The notes: generated by a model not told the origin, from the letters alone. A DNA stretch of 64,000 nucleotides from Verrucomicrobiota bacterium (GCA_023450935.1 JAEXGH010000032.1:1-64000); one strand, 5' to 3'. Positions 1-9,119 are shown, counted from the first letter of the stretch. Translations and numbers: made by a program.

Positions 1-191
1 TCTTCAACAAAGAGCTTCAACGGAACATCAGCAAGGCACATCTGCGCCGCCACGCGCTCCTCGTAGTCGCGCGCGGCGACTTTCGCGAGAACGTCGCCCG
101 AGCGGTATGGCGAAGCCTTCGCCATAAGCTCTTTAAGCGACCCAAAGTTGTGCGTCTTGCCGCCTGTGTTGACTGTCCATTTGCGGTTCAC
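1..191 (-). CDS. eutB: Ethanolamine ammonia-lyase large subunit, N-terminal part (runs off left edge)
   Basis: EutB is the catalytic subunit of the B12-dependent lyase that turns ethanolamine into acetaldehyde and ammonia. Only about the first 63 residues are in the window. They contain the conserved N-terminal stretch RSGDVLAKVAARDYEERVAA followed by LADVPLKLF, which fits the Pseudomonas-type EutB N-terminus closely. I chose the GTG at 191 because an AAAGGAGG Shine-Dalgarno lies about 5 nt upstream. The start is 12 nt after the stop of the TRAP permease gene, so the two are translationally close and probably co-transcribed. The family call is from remembered consensus. The rest of the protein and any eutC lie outside. 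Confidence 0.88.
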   Translation of the reverse strand, partial: MNRKWTVNTGGKTHNFGSLKELMAKASPYRSGDVLAKVAARDYEERVAAQMCLADVPLKLFVE

Positions 192-202
192 TGTGCCCTC
201 CT

Positions 203-1534
203 TTACTTTATCGGCGTGAATTGCGACGGCAACCACAGCGCGATTTCGGGGAATATCATTATTAAAACCAACGCCAGAAGCATGAGACCGACAAACGGAA
301 TTATCGACGCGTAAATGTCCTTAATCGTAATCGACTTCGGCGACATTGCGCGCATAAGGAACAGGTTGTATCCGAACGGCGGCGTGATATACGCTATTTG
401 GCAGGTGATTGTGTAGAGTATTCCGAACCAAATCGGGTTGAATCCCAACTTGACTACCAGCGGTATGTAGAGCGGAGCTACGATGACGAGCATTGCGGTG
501 TCGTCCAAGAATATGCCGAGAATGATGAACGAAATTTGCATCATCAGCAGCACTTGCCACGGCGACAATCCCCAGTCATTCAAGAACAGTCCCTCGATGG
601 CGCGGACGGCTCCAAGCCCGTCGAACACTGCGGCAAAGGCGAGGGCGGCCATCATAATCCACATAAACATTGCGGAATTGTCGAGCGTTTCGACGAGTGT
701 TTTCTTGAATATCGCCCAAGTGAGTCGGCGGCGCAAGAGAGCAACTATAAACGCGGCTATCGCGCCCAGAGCCGAGCTTTCCACAAGGCTTGTCAACCCA
801 AAGAAGAACGAGCCTATCACCGAAAAAATCAGCAACAGCGGGATAATTCCCGAGCTTAAAACCCTCAGTTTCTCCTTCGTGGTGTAGTTTCTTTCGCTCT
901 TTGGCAGCGCGGGTCCCAGCTTGGGGTTGATTTTGCACCTAACCAGAATATATGCCAAAAACAGCAGCGTCAACAACAGCCCCGGCCCCACGCCTGCAAG
1001 CCACAGTTGGCTTACGGGTTGGCGGGCAATCATTCCGTAGAGCACCAACACGATGCTCGGGGGAATCAGAATGCCGAGCGAGCTTCCCGCTTGGATTAGT
1101 CCGCTAATCATGCGTTTGTCGTAGTTGCGCTTGAGAAGTTCGGGCAGAGCCACGCTGCAGCCGATTGCCATTCCCGCAACGCTGAGGCCGTTCATGCAGG
1201 AAATCAGCACCATAATAAGCAGCGTCCCCACGGCAAGCCCGCCTTTGAGCGAACCCATCCAGACGTGGAACATATGATACATATCGTTTGCAATGCCCGA
1301 TTCCGAGAGCATAAAGCCCATGAAAACGAACATCGGCAACGTCAACATCGGATACCAGTTAAACAGCTTGATTGCCGCGTTGAAGCCCAACGCCGTGCTG
1401 CCGTCGCCCCAGAGGAAAATTGCGGCAACAACGCCAACAAAACCCATCGCGCCGAACACGCGTTGCCCCGTGAGCATAAGAAGCATCAGCGACGAAAACA
1501 TCAGCAATATTATTATTTCGGGAGACAGTTCCAT
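203..1534 (-). CDS. dctM: TRAP transporter large permease subunit (DctM type)
   Basis: Large inner-membrane subunit of a tripartite ATP-independent periplasmic transporter, 443 residues, the usual length for DctM. It is hydrophobic throughout, with roughly a dozen membrane segments and the family motif GSSLGILIPPS at about residues 150-160. It starts within a few bases of the end of the small permease gene, with an AGGAAG-like ribosome site inside that gene's end. The operon also carries the binding protein and eutB, which suggests the cargo may be ethanolamine or a related amine. Substrate assignment is inference; most known TRAP cargoes are carboxylates or sulfonates. Confidence 0.93.
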   Translation of the reverse strand: MELSPEIIILLMFSSLMLLMLTGQRVFGAMGFVGVVAAIFLWGDGSTALGFNAAIKLFNWYPMLTLPMFVFMGFMLSESGIANDMYHMFHVWMGSLKGGLAVGTLLIMVLISCMNGLSVAGMAIGCSVALPELLKRNYDKRMISGLIQAGSSLGILIPPSIVLVLYGMIARQPVSQLWLAGVGPGLLLTLLFLAYILVRCKINPKLGPALPKSERNYTTKEKLRVLSSGIIPLLLIFSVIGSFFFGLTSLVESSALGAIAAFIVALLRRRLTWAIFKKTLVETLDNSAMFMWIMMAALAFAAVFDGLGAVRAIEGLFLNDWGLSPWQVLLMMQISFIILGIFLDDTAMLVIVAPLYIPLVVKLGFNPIWFGILYTITCQIAYITPPFGYNLFLMRAMSPKSITIKDIYASIIPFVGLMLLALVLIMIFPEIALWLPSQFTPIK

Positions 1535-1535
1535 T

Positions 1536-2132
1536 TTACATCTTCCTTCCTAAAACCCTGCAAAAATCCTTCATCAGTTCGGCAGTTCCTTGCAGCAGCA
1601 TAATAGCCATTCCGAACGTCATTATTATCTTAATTGGAGCCATAGGCGGCCTCCAAACTGAGTGGTTGCGTTGGTCGAATTCAAGCGCAAACGCCGAGCT
1701 TTCCCAGCCTCCCTTTATCATTATATAGAGGTAGAACAGCATAAAAAAGACCGTGAAAACGTCAACCAGAGCCTTTTTATACGGCGACCACCTCTCATAG
1801 AGAAAGTCCATTCTCACGTGTATGCCGTGCTTGAGGCTGCTCGCCCCGCCGAGTATGTAATACGCGGCCATTGTAAACTGCGCCATTTCCATAACCCAGA
1901 TGACGGGGTGGTGCAGGGCGTTTGTTATGATGGAATACAGAAGTATGCCCATCATCGCCAAAAGCAGATACATTGCCCCCTTGCCGACAAATTCGCTCAA
2001 TTTCTCCACCGAGCGCACATACAAGTCAATCAGCCTAAAAAGCGGAACGCCCGTTTTGATGCGGACTTTGCGCCAGTTGATTGAGTCGAGCCAATCGTCG
2101 AGGTCGTCGAATCTTGTTCTTCTGATAATCAT
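1536..2132 (-). CDS. dctQ: TRAP transporter small permease subunit (DctQ type)
   Basis: Small membrane subunit of the TRAP transporter with four predicted membrane helices: about 45-65, 80-100, 120-140 and 160-185 counted from the chosen start. DctQ pairs with DctM in the inner membrane. The frame stays open to 2165, but the ATG at 2132 (MIIRRTRFDD) is preferred because the extra upstream residues look unlike a DctQ N-terminus. No strong Shine-Dalgarno supports either start. It lies between the binding-protein gene and dctM, in canonical P-Q-M order. Confidence 0.88.
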   Translation of the reverse strand: MIIRRTRFDDLDDWLDSINWRKVRIKTGVPLFRLIDLYVRSVEKLSEFVGKGAMYLLLAMMGILLYSIITNALHHPVIWVMEMAQFTMAAYYILGGASSLKHGIHVRMDFLYERWSPYKKALVDVFTVFFMLFYLYIMIKGGWESSAFALEFDQRNHSVWRPPMAPIKIIMTFGMAIMLLQGTAELMKDFCRVLGRKM

Positions 2133-2217
2133 AATGCAGAAAATTCCGTTTGTTTTTACGCGCAAGCATTGCCCGCGCGCCGTTTTGCGCGCGCGGGCAA
2201 GTTTGATTCTTTCCCGA

Positions 2218-3303
2218 TTAATAGCGGTATGGCGCGCCTGCCTTGTCCATAAGGGCGTTGTAGTTCTTCAGAATTTCAACGACCTTCTTTGCGCGCGGCG
2301 TCCCGTTGGCGGCGATATCGTCCCAGAATTTGACTGCGGCGTTTTCCACCGTCTTCCACTCGTCGCTCTTTATGGAGGTGAGTTTGAGCTTGTTGCCGTT
2401 TACGCGCAGCTTCGCCTCGCCGCCCCAATACCAGTATTGGCGGTAGTAGTGCGAACTGTCCATACAGAGCTTGAACAACTCCTTGAGGTGTTCGGGAACT
2501 TTGTTCCAAGACTTCGTATTCGCAAGGAACGACCCAATCCACGCGCCCGAGATGTTGTTTGTAAGGAAGTATTTTGTGGCGTTCGCCCAACCGACAGTGT
2601 AGGCCTCGGTTATTCCGCACCACGCCACGCCGTCGAGCTCTCCCGTGCGCATTGCCATTTCCACGTCCTCCACGGGGACGGTTACGGGCACTATTCCGAA
2701 CTGCGTCAGGAAGCGTCCCGCAGTCGGGGAGGTGTAGACTTTCTTGCCCTTGATGTCGGAGAGCTTGGTAATCGGCTCTTTGGTGATGAAGTTGCAGGGG
2801 TCCCACGCGCCCGAGCTAAGCCACGTTACGTTCTTTACGTCCTTGTATGATTCCGCCCAGATTTTGTCCAAGCCGAATTCGTAGAAAAGCGCGGGAACGT
2901 CGAGCGAATAGCGCGTTGCAAGCGGGAAGTATGCGCTGAACGGGGCGACATCGGCGGGCGAACCCATGGAGTCGTCGTCGCTTTGAACGCAGTCGAGAGT
3001 GCCTTGTTGTAGCGCGCTGAAAAGCTCGCTTGTGGGCACGAGCTGGTCGGCGTAATAAAGCTCAATGAACATTTCGCCTTTTGCCACCTTGTTGAACGCC
3101 TCTACCGCGGGTTTGATTACGTGCGCGCCCAGCGACGTGCTTGCGTATGTTTGCAGACGCCACCTGATGGGCTTTTTTGACGCGCCCATTATATACGGCG
3201 CGCCGACCGCCAATGCCGAACCGAGTCCGAGCTTTTTGAGGAATTCGCGCTTGCCCATTTTCGGGGCTTCGCGTGTTGTCGCGGGGATTGATGTGTTGTC
3301 CAT
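2218..3303 (-). CDS. dctP: TRAP transporter substrate-binding protein (DctP family)
   Basis: Periplasmic solute-binding protein of the TRAP system, 361 residues. The N-terminus has a short basic region GKREFLKKLGLG at residues 17-28 followed by a hydrophobic stretch ending near GAS. That is like a Tat-type leader with KR in place of RR, as in many DctP proteins that dimerise in the periplasm. The central and C-terminal sequence (KGKKVYTSPTAGRFL, GELDGVAW, followed by a W-rich region) fits the DctP/TakP fold. It lies 55 nt downstream of the porin gene and 86 nt ahead of dctQ. The ligand is unknown; the eutB neighbour suggests an amine. Confidence 0.92.
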   Translation of the reverse strand: MDNTSIPATTREAPKMGKREFLKKLGLGSALAVGAPYIMGASKKPIRWRLQTYASTSLGAHVIKPAVEAFNKVAKGEMFIELYYADQLVPTSELFSALQQGTLDCVQSDDDSMGSPADVAPFSAYFPLATRYSLDVPALFYEFGLDKIWAESYKDVKNVTWLSSGAWDPCNFITKEPITKLSDIKGKKVYTSPTAGRFLTQFGIVPVTVPVEDVEMAMRTGELDGVAWCGITEAYTVGWANATKYFLTNNISGAWIGSFLANTKSWNKVPEHLKELFKLCMDSSHYYRQYWYWGGEAKLRVNGNKLKLTSIKSDEWKTVENAAVKFWDDIAANGTPRAKKVVEILKNYNALMDKAGAPYRY

Positions 3304-3358
3304 GATTTTTCCTTTTACGAAGAAATTTTTAATGTATTTTGTCTTTTATTGTGTTTTG

Positions 3359-4165
3359 TTAGAATCCGACCGACGTTTTCGCGCCGAACCAGAGGTTGCT
3401 TTTGTGCCCGTCGAGCGTGTAGGAGGCGTCGTTGTTGATTGAATAGCGTCCGCCCGCAGAAATGCTCCAGTTGTCGGTGATTGCAACGGAAACGTCCGCG
3501 CTCGTCATCAGATACGCAAAACCGCCGTCGGCAAGACCGCCTTTGTAGTCGCCGTAGCCGCCAGCGACAGCTAAATCGAGCGTTCCCCATGTTTCGTCGA
3601 TAACCCATTTTGTAATAGGCGCGGAGTATGAAAGACCTCCCTCGATTACCGAGCCGCTATACGTCAGGTTGTAGTAGTAGGCTACATACGGGTTAACCGC
3701 GAAGTCGCCGAGCAGTTCGGAGGTATCGTAGCTGAGGGCTATTTTCAGCTCGTGTTCGTTTGTAGTACCCGCGTCGGGATAGGTAAATGCAGTGTAGCTG
3801 AAGTCTATCGTGAAATTTTCAATAGAATACGTCAGCCCCGCATAGAGGTCGTTTTCTTTGTATGAACCGGCTGTGTCGTCGGTAGAGAAGCAACCCCACC
3901 AACCTGCGTAGGCGGCGAACCCCGAACCGAAGTCGTAGCCGACATCAACCTGCGGCGCAATTGTCCGTTCGGCGAGCTGTTTGCCCCTGAATATGTATTC
4001 AGACTCATAGTCGGCTGTCGCCGAAAAAGAGAAATTTTTTACAATCTCTCCGATGGAAGCGTTGCCGATAAGCGCGTTTATTTCCTTCGGGGCTTCCTCC
4101 GCAAAACCGAGAGCCGCCGAAGCGAGGATTATTGTCGATACAGATACGATGTTTTTTAAGTTCAT
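3359..4165 (-). CDS. TorF-like outer-membrane beta-barrel protein
   Basis: 268-residue protein with a signal peptide (cleavage near GFAEE, about residue 22) and alternating short amphipathic strands typical of a beta barrel. The motif YESEYIFRGKQLAERTIAPQ and the C-terminal aromatic residue resemble the conserved TorF/Gcw_chp family of putative porins. It is the first gene after the sigma-54-like promoter and precedes the TRAP genes, so it may be the outer-membrane entry route for the TRAP cargo. Pairing of porin and transporter is inferred from gene order. Confidence 0.75.
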   Translation of the reverse strand: MNLKNIVSVSTIILASAALGFAEEAPKEINALIGNASIGEIVKNFSFSATADYESEYIFRGKQLAERTIAPQVDVGYDFGSGFAAYAGWWGCFSTDDTAGSYKENDLYAGLTYSIENFTIDFSYTAFTYPDAGTTNEHELKIALSYDTSELLGDFAVNPYVAYYYNLTYSGSVIEGGLSYSAPITKWVIDETWGTLDLAVAGGYGDYKGGLADGGFAYLMTSADVSVAITDNWSISAGGRYSINNDASYTLDGHKSNLWFGAKTSVGF

Positions 4166-4222
4166 TGTTTGTTGTGTTTTGTGTTGTAGGTTGCGGGCTT
4201 TTGTTGTACCCGATTTTTCTTT

Positions 4223-4238
4223 AGCAAAACGTGTGCCA
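4223..4238 (-). promoter_or_regulatory. Candidate sigma-54 (-24/-12) promoter for the porin-TRAP-eutB operon
   Basis: Read on the minus strand the site is TGGCACACGTTTTGCT. It matches the sigma-54 consensus TGGCAC-N5-TTGCW at every defined base except the optional G at position 7, with correct GG-to-GC spacing. The expected start point would be near 4212, leaving a leader of about 45 nt before the porin ATG at 4165. No activator gene for it is visible in the window. Confidence 0.65.
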
Positions 4239-4390
4239 GTTTTTGTTGGAATTTTATTTAATTGAATATCATTAAAATGAGCTTGTGATTTTGTTTTTTA
4301 TGCGTTTTGCAAAAATACAAAATTGTATTTTTGCGCGAAATTTAATTTTATAAGTTGACAAATTTGTTGCTTTCGTGTGTCGCGAGAGCA

Positions 4391-4427
4391 CAAAAAACCT
4401 TCCGCCGATTGGACGGAAGGTTTTTTG
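4391..4427. terminator. Bidirectional intrinsic terminator
   Basis: Perfect inverted repeat with arms AAAAAACCTTCCG and CGGAAGGTTTTTT around a 9-nt loop, with A and T tracts so that it can work on both strands. It sits about 20 nt past the stop of the MFS permease gene. The rest of 4239-4445 is AT-rich with nothing else recognised. Confidence 0.9.
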
Positions 4428-4445
4428 TAATCGAAGTTTGCGCTT

Positions 4446-5615
4446 CTATTTTTTCGCCGTTTTAAGCGAGCACGCAAGCCCCAAAACGTAGAGCGTTGCA
4501 ATCAGCGGAACGGCGAACGCAAGTTTGTTTCCCCACAAGTCGGCGGCGTATCCCATAACGGGCGGCAGAATAGCCGCGCCCACGATTGCCGTCACCATAA
4601 GCCCCGAAAGTTCGTTCGATTTTTCGGGCATTTTATCGATGGCTATAGAGAAAATGAGCGGGAAAATGTTGGCATAGCCGACGGCGATTACAAACAGCGC
4701 AACAGTCGCCGACGATTTCTCCGAAACCGAAAGCAGCGCAAACCCAGCCACCGCCAAAGCCGCCGAGAACGCCAGAAATCTCTTCGGTTCTACGCGTTTT
4801 AAAACAGCAGATCCCGCAAGACGCGCAAGCATTATCGCCAGAAAGAAGTAGGTTATATATTGCGTTGCCAAGTCGCTGGAAACGCCGAAGCGCGAAGTGA
4901 AATAGATTGGCATTCCGTTTGAAACACAGTTTTCCGCGCCCACATACAGGAAAATCCCCGCAACCATTGCAAAAACAAACGGATTTTTAAGCAGCGCAAC
5001 GCACGAACCTACCGACGCAGCATTCTCGCATTTCCTTTCCGAAATTTTCAGCGCGCCAACCGCCGCCATTGTGGCGGCAAAGCCTGCGGCAAAAATCGCG
5101 AAAACAAGCGTCCATTCGAAATGCGTTCCGTTTTCGGCGGTTTTGTCGCCCGCTATGAGCGCAACGGCAAAGAAGACAATCGGCGCGGTGTTCGAGCCTA
5201 TCGCCTTGATAAATTGCCCGAACGACAAATTGCTTGAATAGTCGCCCTCGCGCGAAACGTCGCGCATAATGGGGTTGCCGGCAACCTGTAAAGTCGCCGC
5301 GCCCGCGCCCAGCAGCAGCACCGCCGACAGGAAGACCGCATAGCTTGAAATTCCCAAAACAAGCACCAGCAGCACTCCGGCAAACGCAAGTCCCAAACCC
5401 GACAAAAGCGTCGCTTTTTTGCCGATTTTACTTTGCAGAACGCCCATGGGAACCGATAGAAACCCGAACATAATGAAGCCCGCGAAAGATACTATTTGCG
5501 CCTCGAAATTGCTCAGCTCAAACGTGTCCTTTGCCTTGCCCACGAACGTAGCGACCGCGTCGCCGAAGCCCATACAGAGGAACGCGAGAAAAATCGGGAA
5601 TGTTTTCGTCTTCAT
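4446..5615 (-). CDS. MFS sugar:proton symporter, FHS (fucose/glucose/galactose) family
   Basis: 389-residue transporter with twelve predicted membrane helices. The stretch ATLQVAGNPIMRDVSREGD at about residues 107-125 is the hallmark of the FHS family (FucP, GluP), and the N-terminal half carries the G-x3-D-x2-G-type loop. It probably imports a neutral hexose or deoxyhexose. It starts 1 nt after gmhA ends, so gmhA and the permease are coupled, with a ROK kinase upstream. The sugar is not deducible: fucose would link to the aldolase microcompartment far to the right, glucose or heptose precursors to the LPS genes. Confidence 0.85.
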   Translation of the reverse strand: MKTKTFPIFLAFLCMGFGDAVATFVGKAKDTFELSNFEAQIVSFAGFIMFGFLSVPMGVLQSKIGKKATLLSGLGLAFAGVLLVLVLGISSYAVFLSAVLLLGAGAATLQVAGNPIMRDVSREGDYSSNLSFGQFIKAIGSNTAPIVFFAVALIAGDKTAENGTHFEWTLVFAIFAAGFAATMAAVGALKISERKCENAASVGSCVALLKNPFVFAMVAGIFLYVGAENCVSNGMPIYFTSRFGVSSDLATQYITYFFLAIMLARLAGSAVLKRVEPKRFLAFSAALAVAGFALLSVSEKSSATVALFVIAVGYANIFPLIFSIAIDKMPEKSNELSGLMVTAIVGAAILPPVMGYAADLWGNKLAFAVPLIATLYVLGLACSLKTAKK

Positions 5616-5616
5616 T

Positions 5617-6201
5617 TTACGCCTTCTTGTAGATTACCCCGCCTTCGATGCACTGAACGAGAATGTGGATTATTTTGATGTGGATTTCCTGCACGCGGTC
5701 GGAAAATTCGCTTTGGGGCGCGCGGATTTCGACGTCGCAATTCTCCGCAAGCGCGCCGCCGGATTTCCCCGTGAGCGCGACTACTTTGATTCCGTTTTTG
5801 CGGGCGTATTGGGCCGCCAAAAGCACGTTTTTGGAGTTGCCGCTTGTGCTGATTGCAAGCAGGACATCGCCGCTTTTGCCGAGAGCCTCCACGCCGCGTT
5901 CGAAAATCGACTCGGGCGAAAAATCGTTGAGCGAGCACGTTATGAAAGCGGGGTCGTTTATGGCAACTGCGGGAAGGGCGCGGCGGTTAAGCCTGAAGCG
6001 CGCAGTGAGTTCCTCGCAGAAATGGGTGGCGTCGCAGAGGCTGCCGCCGTTGCCGCAGGCTATGATTTTGCCGCCGTTTTCGAGCGCAGTGCACATAATT
6101 TTTGCCGCTTCGGCGATTTTTTCGACGTTCGAACTGTCGGAGACGAACTTTTGCAGAACTTCAAGTGCCTGATTGAGTGATTGCGTTATTATTCCCTTCA
6201 T
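5617..6201 (-). CDS. gmhA: Sedoheptulose-7-phosphate isomerase
   Basis: GmhA converts sedoheptulose 7-phosphate to D-glycero-D-manno-heptose 7-phosphate, the first step to ADP-heptose for the LPS core. The 194-residue length and single SIS domain fit. GNGGSLCDATHFCEELTARF (about 51-70) is the substrate-binding loop, STSGNSKN (about 116-123) the phosphate loop, and the C-terminal EIHIKIIHILVQ helix carries the catalytic His/Glu region. The remaining heptose genes lie on the other strand 4-7 kb to the right, so the pathway is complete in this window but split into two transcription units. Confidence 0.93.
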   Translation of the reverse strand: MKGIITQSLNQALEVLQKFVSDSSNVEKIAEAAKIMCTALENGGKIIACGNGGSLCDATHFCEELTARFRLNRRALPAVAINDPAFITCSLNDFSPESIFERGVEALGKSGDVLLAISTSGNSKNVLLAAQYARKNGIKVVALTGKSGGALAENCDVEIRAPQSEFSDRVQEIHIKIIHILVQCIEGGVIYKKA

Positions 6202-6213
6202 TTTGCGCGTAGT

Positions 6214-7194
6214 TTAAAGTTGTTTTGAAATGCCGTCGGCGGCGACCGAAACGGCGGCGTAGTCTCCTATCTTCTCTCCGAGCAGGGCGGGGACTACTTT
6301 GCAGACGTTCGCGGCCAAGTCGAGCGCGTCGGCGTCAATCGCCCTTTGCATGGGTTCGCGCAGGAGGTCTTCGGAGCGCGCAAAAATGCTTCCTATTACA
6401 ATAAGTTCGGGGTTGAGCACATCGATGAGAATCGAAATTCCGCGCCCGAGGTATTCGCCCGAGTCTTCGTAGATTTTTCTCGCGTCAACGTCGCCCGCGC
6501 AGGCTGCTTCGGCTATGGATTTCGCGGTAATGGAGTTTATTTCGTCAGCCGATTTGCAGAACGCGCAGGGTTTTCCGCGCTGGAAGAGTTCCGCCGCCCT
6601 GAGTTTCCCAAGCTGGGCTATTCCGCCGCCGCTGCAAAAGCCCTCGAACGAACCGCGCTTACCGTAGCCTACGGGGCCGAACTTTTCAAGGCGTATGTGC
6701 CCCACTTCGCCGGCGTTGTCGTTCGCGCCCGCCAGAAGGCGTCCGTTGGCGATAATTCCCGCGCCAAGCCCCGTTCCGAACGTCATGAAAACCATATTTT
6801 CCGAGCCTTTGCCCGCGCCGTATTTCCACTCGGCAAGGGCGCAGGCGTTGGCGTCGTTCTGAATGAAGGCGGGAATCGAGAATTTTTCGCGGAAGAAATC
6901 GGTAATGTGAACGTCGTCCCACTTGGGCAGGTTCGGAGGGCTCATAATCACGCCCCTGCGGCTGTCGAGCGGGCCGCCGCAGCTTATGCCGATTGACGAA
7001 ATTTCGCCGAGTGCGACTCCCGTTGAACGACTGAGCGATTCTATTATTTTGCAGAATTTTTCGAGCGTTTCCGCGCACGGAAGCGTGGGGAACGATTCTT
7101 TTGCGAGGAAGTCTACCGAAAGGTCGTCGTTTTCGCGCGCAAAAACGACTGCGCATTTTGTTCCGCCTATGTCTATGCCGATGTAGTTTTTCAT
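6214..7194 (-). CDS. ROK-family sugar kinase lacking the zinc cysteines
   Basis: Sugar kinase of the ROK family, 326 residues from the ATG at 7194. The frame is open to 7236, but the ATG directly before NYIGIDIGGTK is the natural start. DIGGT (about 8-12) is the ATP-phosphate loop, QNDANACALAEW contains the catalytic aspartate, and FGTGLGAGI is the second phosphate motif. The classical zinc site CxCGxxGCxE is replaced by VGYGKRGSFE: all three cysteines are gone and only the glutamate remains. Substrate unknown; glucose or N-acetyl-mannosamine kinases are the usual relatives. It is upstream of gmhA in a three-gene unit. Confidence 0.85.
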   Translation of the reverse strand: MKNYIGIDIGGTKCAVVFARENDDLSVDFLAKESFPTLPCAETLEKFCKIIESLSRSTGVALGEISSIGISCGGPLDSRRGVIMSPPNLPKWDDVHITDFFREKFSIPAFIQNDANACALAEWKYGAGKGSENMVFMTFGTGLGAGIIANGRLLAGANDNAGEVGHIRLEKFGPVGYGKRGSFEGFCSGGGIAQLGKLRAAELFQRGKPCAFCKSADEINSITAKSIAEAACAGDVDARKIYEDSGEYLGRGISILIDVLNPELIVIGSIFARSEDLLREPMQRAIDADALDLAANVCKVVPALLGEKIGDYAAVSVAADGISKQL

Positions 7195-7382
7195 ATTGTT
7201 CAGTGCCTGTCTAAACGAGTGTTTCCGAAGCCGCAAGAAAGCTTGTGCGCTGATTCGGTAAAATGCCGAAACACAAAATAAATCTTGCCAATAACGCGTT
7301 AAAATGCAAATATAAAACGCTAAAAAATGGTTTTGCGGCGCGGCGCGATGTCGGCGTCGGATTTTTTTAAGAAGGAATTTTT

Positions 7383-9119
7383 ATGAAGCGTTATTCGCGT
7401 TATATTGCATACGTAAAGCCAAAAGTTTGGTATTTGCTGGGGGCGTTGCTGGCGGGGTTGCTGTTCGGCGCGTCGAGCGGCTTCGGTATGCCCGTTATTT
7501 TCGACAAAGTTTTGAAGCGCATTTTTATGCCCGAAGACGGCGTGGCGTATAGCCTCTGGTATGTCTTCGGCGTGGCGATGCTCATTCCGCTGGTATTTAT
7601 AATACGCGCGATAACGGGCTATTTGAGCGGGTATTTGATGAGTTACGTTTCGCTCGACGTGTTGCGCAGAATCAAGCAGGACTTGTTTTCGCGCGTGCAG
7701 GACTACCCGCTTTCGTTCTTCGACAAGCACACTACGGGCGACCTCTTTGTGCGTCTTACAACCGACACGCAGGCAGTGCAGACAATCCTGCTTTCGTTCG
7801 CCTCGGAGATGATTCGCCAGCCCGTGCAGGTTATCGGCGCGCTCTCGTTTTTGGCGTATATGTGCCTTACAAAGGGCGAAGTAGTCTTCCTCTTGGTCTT
7901 CATTGCGGCGGTGCCGTTTTGCATAATTCCCGTGCAGATGATGCGCCGCAACCTCAAGCGTTGCGCGAAGATGTCGGCGGAGTCGCTGGGGGCGATTGCG
8001 CAGTGCTTCAACGAAAACCTCGCCGCCGCGCACGAAGTCCGCGTGTTCAACCTCCAAGAGCCGCAGAAGAAAAAGTTCTGGAATATGAACGTGAGCTTCC
8101 AGAAACTTGTGCTTAAAATCACGCAATACGAGCTTTTGCAGCAGCCGATGATGGAGGTTCTGGCGGCAACAATGGTTTCGATTACGTTCGTCTACGCATA
8201 TAAGGCGAAGATTGACTTTTCTACATTCGCGGCAATCGGGCTTGCGCTCTACTTTACAATCGACCCCATAAAGCGAATCGTGAGAATGTGGACTGACTTC
8301 ATCAAAATCACGCCCTCTTTCGACCGACTCAACGAAGTGCTCGACTACGTTTCCACAGTGCCCGAAGCCGAAAATCCCGTGAAAGTTGACGCTTTGCTCG
8401 GCGAAATCGAATTTAAAAACGTAAACTTCGCCTATTCCGACAAACCCGTTTTACACAACGCAAACATCAAAATTCCAGCGGGCACGAGCTGCGCGCTTGT
8501 TGGTGAATCGGGCGCGGGCAAGAGCACGTTCGCGAAGCTTGTCATGCGCTTTTACGACCCGACAAGCGGCTCAATCACGGTTGACGGAATCGGCCTCAAA
8601 GATATGTCGCTTTTTGACCTGCACAAGAATTTGGGTTCCGTGCCGCAGTATCCCGTGCTTTTTAACGACACAATCTACAACAACATTCTGCTTGCAAAGC
8701 CCGACGCCACCGAAGAGGAAGTGTATGCGGCTGCCCGCGCGGCGTTCGCGCACGACTTCATCATGGAGCTTGAAAACGGCTACAATACCCGTGTGGGCGA
8801 GCGCGGCGACAGGCTCTCTGGCGGACAGAAGCAGCGCATTGCAATCGCGCGCGTGTTCCTGAAAAATCCGCCGCTGATTGTCTTGGACGAGGCAACTTCC
8901 GCCCTCGATGTCAACAGCGAGGCGTTTATCCAAAAGGCGATAGACAAACTTATGCACGACCGCACGATGTTCATCATAGCCCACCGCTTCAGCACAATCC
9001 GCAACGTGCAAAAGATTATCGTCTTTAAAGAGGGGAATATAATCGACTTCGGCACGCACGCCGAACTCTACGCCCGCTGCCCCTACTACAAAACCCTCTA
9101 CGACAGACAGGCAAAGTAG
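7383..9119 (+). CDS. msbA: ABC exporter, MsbA/LipidA-type half transporter
   Basis: 578-residue fused permease-ATPase. The N-terminal half has six membrane helices. The ATPase half has Walker A GESGAGKST (about 374), signature LSGGQKQR (about 477), Walker B LIVLDEATSALD (about 498) and the H-loop AHRFST. It is preceded by a good AAGAAGG ribosome site and followed by LPS core genes, which favours flipping of lipid A-core across the inner membrane. A different lipid or peptide export role cannot be excluded from sequence. It begins the long plus-strand LPS transcription unit. Confidence 0.87.
   Translation: MKRYSRYIAYVKPKVWYLLGALLAGLLFGASSGFGMPVIFDKVLKRIFMPEDGVAYSLWYVFGVAMLIPLVFIIRAITGYLSGYLMSYVSLDVLRRIKQDLFSRVQDYPLSFFDKHTTGDLFVRLTTDTQAVQTILLSFASEMIRQPVQVIGALSFLAYMCLTKGEVVFLLVFIAAVPFCIIPVQMMRRNLKRCAKMSAESLGAIAQCFNENLAAAHEVRVFNLQEPQKKKFWNMNVSFQKLVLKITQYELLQQPMMEVLAATMVSITFVYAYKAKIDFSTFAAIGLALYFTIDPIKRIVRMWTDFIKITPSFDRLNEVLDYVSTVPEAENPVKVDALLGEIEFKNVNFAYSDKPVLHNANIKIPAGTSCALVGESGAGKSTFAKLVMRFYDPTSGSITVDGIGLKDMSLFDLHKNLGSVPQYPVLFNDTIYNNILLAKPDATEEEVYAAARAAFAHDFIMELENGYNTRVGERGDRLSGGQKQRIAIARVFLKNPPLIVLDEATSALDVNSEAFIQKAIDKLMHDRTMFIIAHRFSTIRNVQKIIVFKEGNIIDFGTHAELYARCPYYKTLYDRQAK

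Noticed and set aside
4355..4380. TTGACA on the plus strand as promoter
   Set aside because: No -10 box at proper distance and no plus-strand gene downstream before the terminator.
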